Assembly (NCBI RefSeq): GCF_000002425.4
Contig: NC_037271.1
Span: 2,483,272-2,547,271 of the forward strand
Origin: Physcomitrium patens
Taxonomy: Eukaryota; Streptophyta; Bryopsida; Funariales; Funariaceae
Direction: 5' to 3'
Length of the DNA stretch: 64,000 bases
In this document: positions 1 through 10,806 of the stretch, piece after piece
How the letters are laid out: each line of letters starts with the position of its first letter
Position numbering within the stretch: position 1 is the first letter of the stretch
Notes under the pieces: generated by a model
The model's input: only the letters and a program-made list of their open reading frames with translations
The model's database searches: none
Told to the model about the DNA's origin: nothing
Translations under genes and position numbers: made by a program

Positions 1-1842
1 TGGTTGTTACTAAGGCTAATGAGCCTCTTCCTACCTTGATTAATAAGATAGAAGCACTTCATGGCACATTTCCTACATTTGGAATATGTCTAGTATCCTT
101 TGCATTTTGAGCACGTGAACTTGATATAATTTAGAATGTTAATTCATAAACCTCTAAAAAACCTAATACTAATAAAAAAAAATATACTATGGACTTTTTA
201 ACTGACACTACAATTACTTATGATCTTACTGAAGGACAACATCATTTTTTCCTAGGCTAAGCTATAGACTTCAACAGTTTGATATGGATTTTTAGCATAT
301 GCTTTACTATTAAAAAGCATTTTTAAAACCACATTAGTACTTTGACATTAAAAAACAATGGTGATAGGATAGTAGATCTTGAACTTATGAAGGTTGAAGA
401 ATCTAAGTTATTTATTTGCTTACAAAGGCATGCAATAGATGAGCTACAAGCTCAAAGTGTCTTTGCAATTTTAGCTAAAGACTTAGTGAAAAAAAATGCT
501 CAAGAAACTCTTTCATGGATTTTTTTTAAAAGATACTCTATATTCTACCAACATTTCTAATTCATACAAATATTGTAGTGATGAAATTTCTTAATTAGTT
601 AAAAGTGAAGATGTTGGAGGCATAAGAGTTGTTTCTTCAATAGATTAGTAATTAAAGGCCATATTGGCATATAATGGGGCTCCTTTGGTGAAAAAAGAGA
701 CCACAAAATTTGATGACTGGCTATTAGAATTAGGGCAATATCTTACTCATGCCAAAGCACAAAAGATACAAGCTTTTATCTGCTTATATCGCAATTGTTT
801 TGCCTTTATTCTTGAAGATCTTAAAGGCTATAAAAGCAAACCTATTCACATTCAATTAGAAGATGATCACCCAATCTTTTGACAACCTTCCAAGCTTAAT
901 GCCTCCAAAAAAGCTAGTATCCAAGTCTGTTGCCAAGAGTTATTGGCTATAGGATTGATTGAGCTTTCTAATAGTGAATATACTTGTGCTATAGTTATCT
1001 CTTTGAAGAAAGATATTTTTAGTAATTGGATAGAGAGATAGATGTGTGGAAACTACCATCTAATTAATTATAAGATTAAGTTTGATCAATATCCAATGCT
1101 AAAAGAATTATTTGATTGAATAAATTTTTTTCATATATTTAACACTTCAAATTTAAGATCTGGTTTTCATCAATCACCATTTTTTGTTGAAGATCAAATA
1201 AAGACAACATTTTGGAGAGTTGATCAAGATGACAAAGATTAAATCTATTATTAGAAATTTTTTCCATTTGGTCTTAAGAATGCACAAGTTGAGTTTCAAT
1301 GGATGATGGATCAAGTTTTATTTAGCTTGTTATTTTTTAGATACTACATTGATGATGTTATTAATTTTAGTAGCATCCCACAAGATCATGTGAAGCATTT
1401 ATAAGTAGTTTTTGAATGATTATGGCAATGGACATTATACTTGCATCATGAAAAGTGTAAATTCTTCCATCAATGATTACTATCCTTAGAACATATGATT
1501 ATCTTAGGAGCTCTTGGCGCACAACAAGTAAAGATAGATGCCTTGCAAAAAATCGTGACATTAAAGAATATTTCATGACTTTGGGCTTTCTTAGGATTGG
1601 CAAATTACTACCAAAGATTTGTTAAAAACTTTAGCATCATTGCGAAGCCTTTAATTATTTTCATGAATAAAGATCGATTATAGACTTGGAGTTAGAAGCA
1701 ACAACATGCATTCAACATATTGAAGCAAAAGTTGGATTCAACTTTAGTACTTCCATGTCCAGATGCTAATAGACTTTTTTAACTATAAATAAATTAGAAT
1801 GCAGTAGGATTGGGAGCAGTCTTGATACAAAAAGATGATGTA
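1..1842 (+). pseudogene. Old Ty3/gypsy pol, 5' part (protease end, RT, start of RNase H)
   Basis: This is a decayed Ty3/gypsy pol that starts before the window. Around 342-560 lies a protease-proximal linker, and 664-880 reads as the linker leading into reverse transcriptase. The RT fingers and palm run through about 890-1500, with a recognisable YIDDV catalytic box near 1340-1360, followed by the RT connection with the usual FLGLANYY-type motif near 1595. Many in-frame stops (for example near 880, 1040, 1120 and 1240) show it is dead. At 1842 the reading frame is cut by element 1 and resumes in frame at 13283, after the duplicated 5-bp target. RT and RNase H assignments are from motif order; the family name is inference. 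Confidence 0.85.
1838..1842. repeat. Target-site duplication of element 1 (left copy, ATGTA)
   Basis: The five bases ATGTA directly before the 5' LTR are repeated exactly at 13278-13282, directly after the 3' LTR. Five-base duplications are normal for Ty3/gypsy integration. Removing element 1 plus one copy rejoins the old pol frame as ...DDV-RWKY..., which confirms the boundary. Confidence 0.95.
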
Positions 1843-2541
1843 TGTAGAATAAGTAGTTATTTGTTGAATTGTAGATACTTAGTTTATAGTGTAAACAAGG
1901 ATAGATGACTATTGAAAAGGTAATTCAGTAGATTAAATGGATGAATAGTTAGGAAAAGCAGTTTTCATTAGAGATGTAGCAGTTGGTATCTCATAGTAGC
2001 ATAAAGAGGATGGGAGAGAGGAAGTAAAGGCCAGACTGTGATAGTGTGAGCCGGGGTAAGCTTGGTGCTACCTCTTTTCTTTTGTTTGTTATTTTCTTTG
2101 AATAAGAAGATTAAGAATTTCTGAATATTGTGAAAGTGAATTATGGAATGGAAGTATGATTGTTATTAAATGGAAAGAAGAAAGATTGAATGCTGAATTC
2201 TGATTACAGTTTAGCAGAGAGAATGAGTCTGTATTTGTGTGAAACACTATAATGTGAAGGCAGTTAATGGTGAAGAACTCCAGAGTTTGGATTATAGTAT
2301 GATTATGTCCTGTCATTTAGGATAGTGCGGGATTACACGTTGTTGTTATCAGTGATGGTGGAGTATTATTACGAAGTGGAAAGCATTGTAGTGTTTCCTG
2401 GGTGTTTTAAGTAGTGTGGAATACAGTTAATTGTGTGACCCTAACGTGTAAGCTCATGTGGTATTCTTTCCCTGTGTTCAAATTCCCTTATACAGGTTTA
2501 CTCTGATTAGATTAATTAGAGTAAGTAAAACGACAATCACA
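1843..2541 (+). repeat. 5' LTR of element 1
   Basis: It starts TGTAGAATAAG and ends AATCACA, and aligns end to end without length change to 12579-13277. The final CA here is TA in the 3' copy. Short ORFs inside both LTRs are mirror copies of each other and are not genes. Confidence 0.95.
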
Positions 2542-2544
2542 TTT

Positions 2545-2562
2545 TGGCGCCGCTGCCAGAGA
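2545..2562 (+). other. Primer-binding site of element 1 (tRNA-Asp type)
   Basis: TGGCGCCGCTGCCAGAGA lies 3 bases after the LTR. The start TGGCGCCGYTGCC is complementary to the 3' end of plant tRNA-Asp (…GGCAACGGCGCCA) with one difference in that stretch. It marks where minus-strand DNA synthesis starts. Confidence 0.8.
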
Positions 2563-2734
2563 AATTGATAATAGCATCGAGTGTTAGGTATTAACTGCTG
2601 GTTGAAGTAGATAGAAAATAGGTAGCAGTCGCAGAAGAATATAATGAAAGAGCATGGTTATTAAGAATGAGAACTTAACAATAAAGAAAATATGGCAATT
2701 AAGAAAAAGAATAGAGAGATCGTAAGCAAGAAAT

Positions 2735-4516
2735 TTGTTACAAAACGAGCAACAAAGAAAGTTAAAAAGGAATCATAGACAAAGCTGGATTAAGCCATGG
2801 TTGCATACCTGTCGTCATATTCGAGCATACCCAGAAACTAATCGACATCTAATATTTCAGAAGTATATACCATTAGAGAAATTGTTAAGAGCACTTGCGA
2901 AAAATTTGGTCAATAGGCTAGGATTTCTTCTGAGACCATTAACTGAGAGTGGGGGAATCACAGAAGAATTGGGTACTCCATTGGGTATGTTTTCAATAGC
3001 GGAAACTGCCGATTCCGTCAAAACTGGTTCTATAGAGTGGCATAAATTATTGGTCAATAAGGGCCAATTCAGTGTGTTTCAAAATCCGTCATTCTTACCT
3101 CCTATTCAACCAATAAACTTTTTCAAGGATAATAATAGCAAATTGAGCAGGGTGGAAAGTTCGGAAAATATATTTGACAGAGATGCAGACTATATTAATA
3201 AACGATTAAGTGTCACATTATCAAATTCAATGACGACGGAAGGTCCAACGGTTCCCATAGCAGTACAAATAGGTACTGTGAGTGATCGCACAACTAGCGT
3301 GGCTCCATTATCTACCTTTAGGGGCTTTCTGGGTGCGGATCTAGATCAACATTTGTCACAATTTTTGACAGCATGTGTCGCTAATAATGGGAGAATCGAG
3401 GATATTTGGTTACGATGGTTGCCAGCAACCTTAAAGGATACGACGTTTGAATGGTATAACCGTTAACCAATTGGTCAATTTTCAAACTGGGAAGCATTGA
3501 AGAATGCATTTTTGACCCATTTTTAACCAATTGGTTTTGAAGACCGTCTTCGAGGAAGATTAATGAATAGCAAAATGATCTTAGGAGAGGCGATGGAATC
3601 GTACTATGGCCGAGTGGCTGATATACTTAGTAAGTGGCCGAACCACCAAATGCCGAAGGTATTTATATTATCTATATTAATAAATGGTTTGCACCCACCA
3701 GAGCTAAAAATGTTTGTAAAAGAAGCTCAACTAGTTACGGTATCTGCATCCCTTGATAGAGCCAAGATTTGGGAGGAATGCCATTATGATCAGTTTTTAA
3801 CTGCGAGTGCTATGATGATACCAATTCAAAGCAATTATCAATATCCGGCTTTGAACGGATCATTGGGTAGTTATCCATAGATGATCAAAACAGTGGCCCA
3901 TTCAAGTGCCAATACTCAGGGGCCAGTTAATGTTACGCCATTGCAAGTTTTACCACTGCAAGTCACAACGGCGTATGCTCCATATTTTCCATATCAAATA
4001 CAAGAGTCAACTTTGGCAGAAAAACAAATTATATCAGCTTCAAAAGATTCTAATGAAGTCTTGTTATTGAACTTGACAAAGAAAATGGAGGAAATGGCCG
4101 TTAATATGGCCAAAGATAAGGAGAAGAGGCAAAAGCCAACCAATACTAGGACCAATGTATGGTGCAGTAATTGTCAGGGCCACGGTCATTTGGTAACGGA
4201 ATGCCCGACACCTTCACAAGTGTTGAATAAATGTACATTTTGTGGAGGCAAGCACTTAACCGCTAATTGTTGGAATTTGCAAAGACAATAAGAATTCAGT
4301 AATCCGACCATGATTCCACCAAATCCATGGGATATCAATCAAGTTCAAACAGGAAATACGTTTGGATGGCATGAAAATCGATCTAACCGACAAAATCGAG
4401 CAGTCAATCATTTTCAGAATTCTACTTATAATCAGGGGTTTGTATCAAATCCTCAGAACTATGGTAAGGAGCAGCATGGGTATCAACCATATGCTCCATC
4501 GATGCCATTGAACTAA
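2735..4516 (+). pseudogene. gag of element 1 with two zinc knuckles, broken by stops
   Basis: One reading frame runs through the whole stretch (about 594 codons) but is cut by stops near 3464, 3524, 3878 and 4289. The first third is not recognisable. Around 3320-3800 is a capsid-like retrotransposon gag domain (W-L-R-W-L...W-Y-N-R followed by a GRLMNSK-like segment). Near 4160-4290 are two zinc knuckles, CSNCQGHGHLVTEC (CX2CX4HX4C) and a shorter CTFCGGKHLTANC (CX2CX3HX4C). The tail to 4516 is rich in N, Q, P and Y. It would have coated the element RNA in virus-like particles. The N-terminal start is uncertain. Confidence 0.8.
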
Positions 4517-4630
4517 GTACAACCGGGATAACCAGAATCGTTTTCTCAACTTACATGGAACAAACCTAATAGGTATATACCGGTGGAGACACCCAATATG
4601 CCTCATGGGGGTGCAAAAAAGCCATTGCGT

Positions 4631-5958
4631 TGTCGTGTTGTGGTTCGGCTACTATATAAAAATAATGTAATTATGTACTTAATATATAATTTATTAAGTA
4701 ACATGGTAAGAGCCATGTTAGTAGATTTTAGTTGGTTGTAGGATATAATTTGATTATTACTTTGAGAAGAGGTTGTTTAAAAAGATTACTATAGAATTTG
4801 TATAACTTTAATTTCTTTTTGATAGTGGCTTTTAAGATTGGTTTTGGTTGATAGTAACTTCTAAATATTTAGAGTCACCTTTATTGGACATTGGTGATAT
4901 TTGAAAATTTATTTTTGGTTCTTTTATTTGGTGTTTAGAGCATAAATTATGTAAATCTTATAAGAAAAAGGATTGAAGAAGGATTTTGGTAGCAAAGGGA
5001 GGAATTAGGGCACCAATATAGATGAATGGAGATGAAAAATAAAAATCTCTATTCCTATTGGTCAAAAATCATGACCAATGGGCTTTGAGGAGGCTGCCCG
5101 AGGCCATATTAGGGATTAGGGTTAGTTTCTCGAGGCCATTCGAACTTTGAAGGCTAGGGTCAGAAGGTTTAGGTTTTTGGTTAAGATTTTGGTACAATTT
5201 TTGTGTCATTTGGGGTTTTTATGAAGAAGTTATAGGCGCTCAAAGTTAAGGTGTTAGTTTTGGACCTACTGTCACTCTTTTGGGCATAATGCACCCGTAC
5301 GGACGGCAATTGAGGATCGGCGACTGCGACTGGAAAGAGCACTTTTACTTTTTACATATTGCTTACTGGATTCCAAGTTGGGATGAAGGAGTTATTGGAT
5401 TTTGAAGTCAGCACATGCAATCTAAGGGTAGTAAGTAAACCGATTTACTAGTGTTTGTCTCTTGAGCTATAACTTAAGCAATTTTATGAGGTTTTGGCTC
5501 AAAATTTCAAGGAATGTGTAATTTCATGTTACTAAACTTTGTGCATAAGTTTTATGACATTTGGAGTTTGGATTTTTGAGATATAAGGAAAATAGTTTTT
5601 GGGTGCTTGTAAATTAGGATTTGGAGTGTCTGCTAGGGTTTCTTAGATGCCAGAAGATCGGGAGTGAATTTGTAGTTGGTTTTTTTTGTGGTACAATTCA
5701 AGAGTAAATTCTACCTATCTTGTAAATTTGAAACAAACTGAACAGTTAGATCAATAGTTACGATTTTTTAAAGTTCCAGGCGAGAAAACCCTTCGCGGAA
5801 AAAATATGTTTTGAAGGGATTTTGTTATATTTGGAGTTTTATACAAAAATAAAGGAGTTTTTTGGAAGCTAAGAAAAGAATCATATAATGGTTTAAGGTA
5901 CACTCTCTACAGCTAGATACCCAATGTATTCCCAGATAGCAAATCACACCATACGACA
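4631..5958 (+). repeat. Foreign LTR-like block inside element 1 (LTR family B, copy 1)
   Basis: No coding signal. It starts TGTCGTG and ends TACGACA, giving the perfect terminal inverted hexamer TGTCGT/ACGACA typical of LTR ends. About 5160-5600 and 5890-5945 align clearly with the reverse complement of 19560-20000 and 18925-18975, including shared strings such as GTCACTCTTTTGG and GAGGATCGGC. A primer-site-like sequence follows. It therefore looks like the 5' LTR of another retrotransposon family lodged between gag and protease of element 1. The left boundary rests only on the inverted hexamer. Confidence 0.75.
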
Positions 5959-5962
5959 GACC

Positions 5963-5978
5963 TGGTGAACCCGACGTG
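5963..5978 (+). other. Primer-binding-site-like sequence after LTR-B copy 1
   Basis: TGGTGAACCCGACGTG begins 4 bases after the LTR-like block ends. A TGG start just downstream of an LTR end is the expected form of a primer site. I cannot name the tRNA with confidence. Confidence 0.45.
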
Positions 5979-6013
5979 AAAATTTATGGAGTAGAGAGTT
6001 TTGAAGAAATATT

Positions 6014-6736
6014 TTGGCTTTTATTATGGAAGGGGGGCAAGGAAGTGGTAGTAGGAATTGCATTGGAGAATCTCCATTGCAACTTGATCCTGCTACAACT
6101 CAAATGTTTCAAGCATTTATACTTTTTATGCAACAACAGCAAGTTGTGGAACGCAAGGAGACAATGGCTACTAAAGCCTTACAATCTGTTGTTGGTTTCT
6201 TGGATCAATTTGATAGAAGAAATATTTTCAAGTATCTTAAGTATTATTCTCGACAGATGGAGCTCAATAAAGTGTCGGAGAAAGATATGATCCTAATATT
6301 TGAGCTTGCAATTGTACCAAAGCTTCGTGAGCATATAAAGGGGATTATTAAAACTCATGGAGAGAAATGGGAGGATTTTACCCTTCAGCTAAAAGAAGAG
6401 TATTCTTTGGAAGATGCAGAAAGGGTGACAAGAAAATCGTTTATGGAATGGGTCAATAAATCTAACAAGGAATTGGTTGCAACAAAGTTATTTTGATAGT
6501 TTGAAAGACAGTTTCTTCAATTGTCTCGAGTGGAAAAGCTTACACTTGAAAATGATAAGGTGGAGTTATTTCTTCAATCAGCTGACAATGATTTACAAAG
6601 AGAGTTGGAATTATTATTGGAGGATAATACAGAGGACAATGGACTTAGTATTGATTAGAAAAAAGTCTCTGAAGCTGTGGGCATACTTGCTAAAAGAGAG
6701 TATCGGAGGGGTAAGGTGGTAGTAAGGCAAGAGACT
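6014..6736 (+). pseudogene. Second gag-type region inside element 1
   Basis: This gag-like region is unrelated to the zinc-knuckle gag at 2735-4516. It matches, in order and spacing, the gag of element 2 (20701-21310): a FLDQF/KYLK segment, a LAIVPK segment, a FMEWV segment, then a KVELFLQSAD segment (KVELFLQAVD in element 2) and a final VSEAVGILAKRE-like segment. Stops occur near 6494-6499 and 6656. No zinc knuckle follows, unlike in element 2. The reading frame continues without shift into the protease region, so this may be either a native gag-protease fusion or an in-frame recombination scar. Confidence 0.7.
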
Positions 6737-7774
6737 AGACCTCCACCAACTACAACATCTTGTAGGCAACAGCCAGAACCTACTATATTAAGAATTATCC
6801 TAAATATGGAACCCTACAATATTTTAAAGGATTTGGATATTATTCGGCCTTCAATTTCTATGAAGCAACTTCTAGCAGTCGCACCAGAGTATCGTTCTAC
6901 CTTGAATTCATCCCTAACAAGACATCGGCATCATAATATAGAAGTTTGTGAAGTTAGTTTGAACCCTGATCCAGGTGCACCAACCATTGATGTTTCAATT
7001 GATGGTGTTCTGATCTCTGGCGTCCAGGTAGATGGAGGTTCCAGTGTCAATTTAATGAACGCTGATACAATGGATGCTTTAGATCTGGAACAATTAGTCC
7101 CCACGATATTGGTATTACGGATGGCAAATCATAGCCGAGTTAAGCCAATGGGTATTTTACGAAGTGTTCAAACTATAATTGCAGGTATTGCATATGAAAT
7201 TGACTACATTGTATTTCGCTTACAACGTTTGATTTTATCTTACCCTATTTTATTGGAACAACCTTGGCTGTATCAAGCAAAGGCCAAGAACGATTGGGGT
7301 AGGGATACTTTGACAATTGATAAGGGTGTAGATAAAATGGTGTTACAAATGTACCCAATACGCTATCACGGGGAGTCTCAGTTGTCAATATCTGAATTGA
7401 CGTCGGACGTAGAGCTTAGCTCTGAGGATGATACAGAAGTACCGAGTACGGAGGCTAATGTGGAGGCAACACAGTATCCTGAGGTGGTGTACCAATGTGG
7501 AGGTCCGGGGGAGTACTTGATATACCCGAAGGATTCGGAAAACTCTGCTTATGTTAGTATTGACTGGAAACCTCAGTACGATGTACACCATATTAGTGCC
7601 CTCGAGACGGGATTCATTACTTCGCATATGTCGGACATATCGAGTAACTTTAAATCACTGCGAGAATTGAAACAGAGTATTGTTGCTGAACCTGTATGTC
7701 AAACTATTAACTTAACGACCACAGTCGAACCTCGGCTATTAAGGTCTACGAAGGTATTAAGGAACAAGACTTGA
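6737..7774 (+). pseudogene. Aspartic protease region of element 1
   Basis: In the same frame as the preceding gag-type region. A linker typical of gypsy polyproteins (EPYNILKDLD...SISMKQLL...PEYR) is followed at about 7010-7330 by a retropepsin-like domain. The usual D-S/T-G active site reads VDGGSSVNLM (DGG) here. Retropepsins cut the gag-pol polyprotein. The stretch after the protease to 7774 is acidic and unrecognised. The frame closes at 7774, while RT continues in another frame from about 7760, so a frameshift or an indel separates them. Confidence 0.7.
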
Positions 7775-10485
7775 CCTGTTGGACAAAATTTTTCTTACAT
7801 CATAAATCCGCTTTTGCTTAGACTTATGATGATCTACAAGGTATTCCCACTAATGTCTGTGAACATCGTATCATATTGGAAGAAAACGCTAAACCGATAC
7901 GCTAGAGACAACATCGCCTTAATCCTAAATATTTCCTTATGGTGAAGGAAGAATTAGACAAGCTTCTTGGGGTGGATTTCATTTACCCGGTACCGAATAG
8001 TGAGTGGGTTTTTCCAATTGTAATGGTGTCGAAAAAGAACGGAAAAATCTGAATTTGTCAAGATTTCCGGAAACTTAATGCAGCCACCAAGAAAGATTAT
8101 TTTCCGTTACCATTCACGGATAGTATATTGGACGCCGTCGCCAATCACGAATGCTATTTGTTTCTCGATGGTTTCTCCGGGTATAATCAAGTTTAAATTA
8201 CAAAAGAAGACCAGCTCAAGACAACCTTTACTACAGATTGGGGCACATTTGCTTATCACATGATGCCTTTTGGGTTATGTAACGCCCCAGCCACGTTCCA
8301 GCGCGTGATGACTCAGGCTTTTCAAGACTATCTCCGGATGTTTATGGAGATCTTTTTTGATGACTTTTGTACATTCAGTACCAAACAAGATCATCTTCAT
8401 TGTTTAGGCAAATATTTGGCTCAGTATGCCAAATTTGGGATATCGTTGAATTCGGAGAAGTGCCAATTTGGTGTTTCGTCCAGAAAATTACTGGGCCATA
8501 TTGTTTCCAGTGGTGGTATTGCTACGGATTTTGACAAAGTGCAGCATATCATGAATTTGCCCAGACCGGAGACAGTCTCCGGTGTTCGAGGGTTTGTTGG
8601 TCATGTCAGTTATTATCGACGATTTATAAGTTTGTTTGCGGTTATTTGTCAACCTTTAACGAACTTACTGAAGAAACCTCCGTCCGATGGTACTAGTCCC
8701 CTCTGGACCAAGGAGTGTACCATAGCCTTCGAGGTCTTAAAGTCAAAATTGGTCTCTGCACCAATATTGGTGGCTCCTTGTTGGACAAAGCCATTTCATG
8801 TGTATGTTGATGCATCCAATGTTGCTATTGGCTCGATGTTAAGCCAGAAGGATGATAAGGGATTAGATCATCCCATATATTATGCCAGTCAACAATTGGT
8901 GGCTGCCAAATGCAACTATACTACTACTGAACGAAAGGCGTTGGGTATGATATACTCGGTTCAAAAATTTTGGCACTATTTGCTTGGGTATTCGTTTGTA
9001 TTTTATGTCGATCATCATGCTCTCAAATATCTGATTAATAAGCCTCAATTGAGTGGGCGCATTGCTCGCTGGGTCTTAGTCCTCTATGAGTTCAATTTTA
9101 CGATGGTTGTCAGACCTGGGAAGCAACATGCGAACGCGGATCATTTATTCCGGTTGTCTAATATTCTCGGCAACGAGCCTGTTCTCGATGATCTTCCCAA
9201 CGCCACATTATTTGTGGTGGATGTGATATCCCCTGAGTATAGCAAAATTATTCAGTTTTTCACCTTCCATACTTTTTCGTCGACTTTCACGGACAAGCTT
9301 AAGAAGCGCCTTATTCTGAAGAGTGCCCCATACACGATGATTCGTAATGCTTTGTATAAACAAGGCCGAGATGGTCTTTTACGGTGCTGTATCTTTCCCA
9401 GTGAAGTACAGTCGATATTTACCGATTGTCATTTGGATAGTTGTGGTGGTCATTTTGCGGGAGATAACACTGCTCGCAAGGCTTTAATGGTCGGATATTG
9501 GTGGCCCACAATGTTTTCTGATGCCCACCAGTTTGTTCGCCATTGTGATCCTTGTCAACAAATTGGTCGACCTATGGGTATTTCCGCCATGCCGTTAGTA
9601 CCAATCTTGGCCCAGGTCCCATTTGAAAAATGGGGTATTGATTTTGTTGGTCCCATTGCACCTGCGTCAAAACCTGGTCAAAAGCGGTATATCTTAGTCG
9701 CCACAGATTATGTCACCAAATGGGTAGAGGCGATTGCTACCCGCACCGATAATGCCAGTACGGTGGAAACTTTTTTGTATGAAAATATTATCACTCGCTT
9801 TGGGTGTCCTAAGGAATTGGTCAGCGATCGAGGCACTCATTTCATCAATGCTACCATCGTCGCCTTGACGACCACATATGAGATCAAGCATCGTAAGGCC
9901 ACTCCCTATCATCCTCGTGCCAATGGGCAAACGGAAAAGACCAACGGTATTTTGTGCAAAGTCTTGAGTAAGACAATTTTAGGGGCCGGTACTCATTAGG
10001 AGACCAAACTCTTTGCAGCTTTGTGGGCTTATCGTATTGTCTATAAAGTAACTACCTACTCTACTCTGTTCCAATTAGTTTACGGTCAAGAGGTAATTTT
10101 ACCTATCGAATTGGAGGTTCCCAGTTTACGTATTGCGTTAGACGAACGCCTCAATGACACCGAGTCATTACACTCTCGGTTGATGAAATTGGAAGAATTG
10201 GATGAAATACAGGCTGTCGCTCTATTCCACATGGAAGCCACTCAAAAATGGAGGAAGAGTTACTATGATAGTAAACTGCGACCGAAGTGTTTTATGCCCA
10301 ATGATTTGGTATTGCTGTATGACAGCCGATTCAATCATTTTTCAAGAAAATTTCAAGTTTGCTGGCATGGGCCATATCGCGTAATTGAAGGATTTTCCAA
10401 TGGGTCTGTTCAATTGGAGGATTTCACGGGCCATCGTTTCAATATCCGCATTAATGGGAATCGTTTACGGTTATATAATAACTAA
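7760..10485 (+). pseudogene. pol of element 1: reverse transcriptase, RNase H, integrase
   Basis: One frame carries the enzyme set, with in-frame stops near 7807, 7902, 8050, 8195 and 9997. RT covers about 7900-8650: FRKLNAAT, FLDGFSGYNQV, PFGLCNAPATFQR and the catalytic FFDD at about 8356-8367. RNase H follows at about 8790-9130 (VYVDAS, TTTERKAL, VDHHALKYL). Integrase has an H-H-C-C zinc site near 9430-9560 and the D-D-E core: GIDF near 9640, SDRGTHF near 9825, NGQTEK near 9925. The tail to 10485 is the usual integrase C-terminal half ending in an SH3-like FHYG-type segment (CWHGPYRV). The protein would copy element RNA into DNA and insert it. It is broken here and not expected to work. Confidence 0.9.
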
Positions 10486-10806
10486 AACCCGGAATGGATT
10501 TTATTTCATTTGAGGGGAGGGGACTTTGAATGGACTCAGGAGGGACCTAATTATGGTATAAGGCATAGAGACGGCTGCAAGGATATTTAGTTATTACTAT
10601 TATGTCAGATGCGAAGGAAGTGCGAAATGGACAGTATAGGTACCATATTATCGTTCTCATCACTAGGTAATAGAATAGGAGTGGGGCTCCTATTAAGGAT
10701 TATTCTGTGGTGTTATATTCTGTTGTTGCTTGTTTGTATTTCATTTTAGTGTTTCGGGCATACTGGAGAGTCGCATTGACGGTTAGGACCTATAAGCGTT
10801 TGAGTC

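Noticed and set aside
2089..2316. Minus-strand ORF in the 5' LTR, repeated at 12825-13052 in the 3' LTR
   Set aside because: The two are copies of one LTR segment; the resemblance comes from LTR duplication, not from a conserved gene.
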